DNA of 5,825 nucleotides from Desulfobacterales bacterium (GTDB lineage Bacteria > Desulfobacterota > Desulfobacteria > Desulfobacterales > BuS5), in contig JAERRQ010000392.1 of NCBI GenBank assembly GCA_016735355.1, positions 1-5,825 of the forward strand, in the 5' to 3' direction. The translations under genes were made by a program, and so were the position numbers. The first letter of the stretch is position 1. Every line of letters begins with the position of its first letter. The notes under the pieces were generated by a model. It saw nothing but the letters and a program-made list of their open reading frames with translations. It ran no database searches and was not told the DNA's origin. Below are positions 4,410 to 5,825 of this stretch, in pieces.

Positions 4410-5825
4410 ATGCAATATGTGCCTGATTTAGAAGCGCACGGCGGTGGACTGGCGCGTCTTATTGTGGAAAAAGAACGATGCCTGCTGCTGCAGGATATCG
4501 CCTTGAACCTGCCGGACATAACTTTAAACCACCGCCAGCTTTGCGACCTGGAGCTTCTCGCAACAGGCGCTTTTTCACCCCTTGAGGGTTTTATGACCCG
4601 GTCTGATTATGAATCTGTTTTAGACCGAATGCGGCTACAGAGCAATCTTCTTTGGCCCATTCCGATCTGTTTGGACATTTCAGCTCTACAGGCTAAAGCC
4701 TTGGAGGCCGGTCAATCGGTTGCGCTCAGGGATGCGGAGGGCTTTTTACTGGCGGTGATGCATGTGGAGGATATATGGCCCCTTGATCATGAAAAGGAGG
4801 CGCTGCAATCCTTTGGCACACTTGATGTAAATCATCCCGGCGCGGCATATATATTGAACAGGGCCGGAGAGTTTTACATTGGCGGACAACTTGAGGTTCT
4901 TAGTCTTCCCATTCATCCGGATTTCAAGCAACTTAGATTGACTCCGCATGAGGTGAGGGGGGTATATAAAAAATTAGGATGGCAAAGAGTTGTCGGATTT
5001 CATACCAGGCAGCCGATTCACAGACCTCAGTTTGAAATGACCATACGTGCCATGCGGGAGGCAAAGGCTAACCTGCTTTTTTTGCCTGCCGCCGGCATAA
5101 CAAAAACTGGTGATTTTGATCACTACACCAGGGTAAGATGTTACAGGGAGGTGGCGCGTCACTATCCGCCGGATTCTTTTATATTAAGTCTGCTTCCGCT
5201 GGCAATGAGGATGGCCGGGCCTAAAGAGGCTATTTTGCATGCAATTATTTCAAAAAATTACGGCTGCACTCATTTTATAGTTGGGCACGGACATGCCAGC
5301 CCGGGCCTGAATAGCAAGGGAGAATCCTTTTACGATGATGACGCAGCCCGCAAGCTTGCCTTGGATTACAGCCACGAGATCGGTATAGAGGTGATCCCTT
5401 TTGAGGAGATGGTATATCTGTCTTTTGAAGATGAATACCAGCCGGTCAATGAGGTGACCGATGGTACCCAGAGAATATCTCTTACAGGCTCCGATATCCG
5501 GGAGCGTATCCGCAAGGGGAAAAAGATACCTGAATGGGCCAGTTTCCCGGAAGTTGTCCGGGAATTGCAAAAGGCCTACCCCTCACCGATAAAACAGGGC
5601 TTTACAGTTTTTTTAACCGGCCTTTCAGGAGCAGGCAAATCTACCATCGCCAAAATTATCTATTCCCGTTTTCTGGAGATTGGAGAACGGCCGGTTACCC
5701 TTCTGGACGGTGATATAGTAAGACATAATCTGTCGAGCGAACTCAGTTTTTCCAAAGAGCACAGGGATATCAATGTTCGCAGGATCGGGTTTGTGGCAGG
5801 TGAGATTACAAAAAATCGTGGTATT
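4410..5825 (+). CDS. sat/cysC: Fused ATP sulfurylase-like / APS kinase, 3'-truncated by window edge, with altered sulfurylase active site
   Basis: 472 codons are visible and the frame leaves the window open; the family is about 550-575 residues. Residues about 1-390 are ATP sulfurylase-like: PUA-like N-terminus with LCDLELLATGAFSPLEGFM (44-62) and LWPIPI, then the adenylyltransferase domain with TKTGDFDHYTRVRCY (231-245), LPLAMRMAGPKEAILHAII (262-280), PFEEMVY (330-336) and IPEWASFPEVV (373-383). From about 397 an APS kinase domain starts, with P-loop GLSGAGKST (404-412), LDGDIVR (432-438) and FSKEHRDINVRRIGFVAGEIT (447-467), all normal. The fusion order would suit synthesis of APS and then PAPS. 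However, QTRNPxHRxH is here HTRQPIHRPQ (198-207) and VGRDHAGPG is VGHGHASPG (291-299). Against yeast numbering as remembered, Gln195, Asn198, His204 and Arg290 are replaced. The kinase is probably active; sulfurylase activity is doubtful. If so, APS could come from a separate dissimilatory Sat. Confidence 0.93.
   Translation, partial: MQYVPDLEAHGGGLARLIVEKERCLLLQDIALNLPDITLNHRQLCDLELLATGAFSPLEGFMTRSDYESVLDRMRLQSNLLWPIPICLDISALQAKALEAGQSVALRDAEGFLLAVMHVEDIWPLDHEKEALQSFGTLDVNHPGAAYILNRAGEFYIGGQLEVLSLPIHPDFKQLRLTPHEVRGVYKKLGWQRVVGFHTRQPIHRPQFEMTIRAMREAKANLLFLPAAGITKTGDFDHYTRVRCYREVARHYPPDSFILSLLPLAMRMAGPKEAILHAIISKNYGCTHFIVGHGHASPGLNSKGESFYDDDAARKLALDYSHEIGIEVIPFEEMVYLSFEDEYQPVNEVTDGTQRISLTGSDIRERIRKGKKIPEWASFPEVVRELQKAYPSPIKQGFTVFLTGLSGAGKSTIAKIIYSRFLEIGERPVTLLDGDIVRHNLSSELSFSKEHRDINVRRIGFVAGEITKNRGI

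Noticed and set aside
5001..5306. Sequencing error or frameshift as the cause of the odd sulfurylase motifs
   Set aside because: The residues on both sides of each motif stay in frame and match the family; several independent codon-level changes would be required, so a simple indel cannot explain them.
5250..5570. 106-codon minus-strand open frame
   Set aside because: It is antisense to the sulfurylase domain, which is conserved over this whole stretch on the plus strand.

Overview
The window looks like a chromosomal piece of an anaerobic, probably complete-oxidising sulfate-reducing bacterium of the Desulfobacterota (Desulfobacterales-like). This placement rests on gene content: two acetyl-CoA (Wood-Ljungdahl) pathway genes beside a sulfate-activation fusion gene, plus a KsgA whose N-terminus resembles that order. 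It is inference from remembered families, not a database search.

Layout. Bases 2-1863 (+) hold the end of an acetyl-CoA synthase operon: the C-terminal two thirds of acsC (corrinoid iron-sulfur protein large subunit, cut by the window edge), then complete acsE (methyltetrahydrofolate:corrinoid protein methyltransferase). AcsE moves a methyl group between tetrahydrofolate and the cobalt of the corrinoid protein containing AcsC, so the two are direct partners. The spacer between them is almost filled by a long imperfect hairpin. Downstream of acsE are a roughly 160-bp near-palindrome (1870-2029) and a good intrinsic terminator (2037-2072) that overlaps the stop codon of the convergent gene.

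Bases 2057-4132 (-) hold three genes, in transcription order: a DUF2062 membrane protein, rsmA/ksgA (16S rRNA dimethyladenosine transferase) and a membrane-anchored single-domain rhodanese. Copies of a palindromic repeat of the type GTAAACCGTGAACGGTTAC lie in the gaps around ksgA: one after DUF2062, one before ksgA, and one in the start region of the rhodanese gene.

Bases 4133-4409 form a divergent intergenic region holding a 119-bp element bounded by perfect 12-bp inverted repeats. From 4410 (+) a long open frame runs off the window end. It is a fusion of an ATP sulfurylase domain and an APS kinase domain. The kinase motifs are intact as far as visible, but the sulfurylase part has lost several residues of both signature active-site motifs (HTRQPIHRPQ in place of QTRNPxHRxH; VGHGHASPG in place of VGRDHAGPG). 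A PAPS-synthase-like fusion with a probably inactive or repurposed sulfurylase half is the most notable observation here. No tRNA, rRNA, CRISPR array or intact transposase gene was seen.
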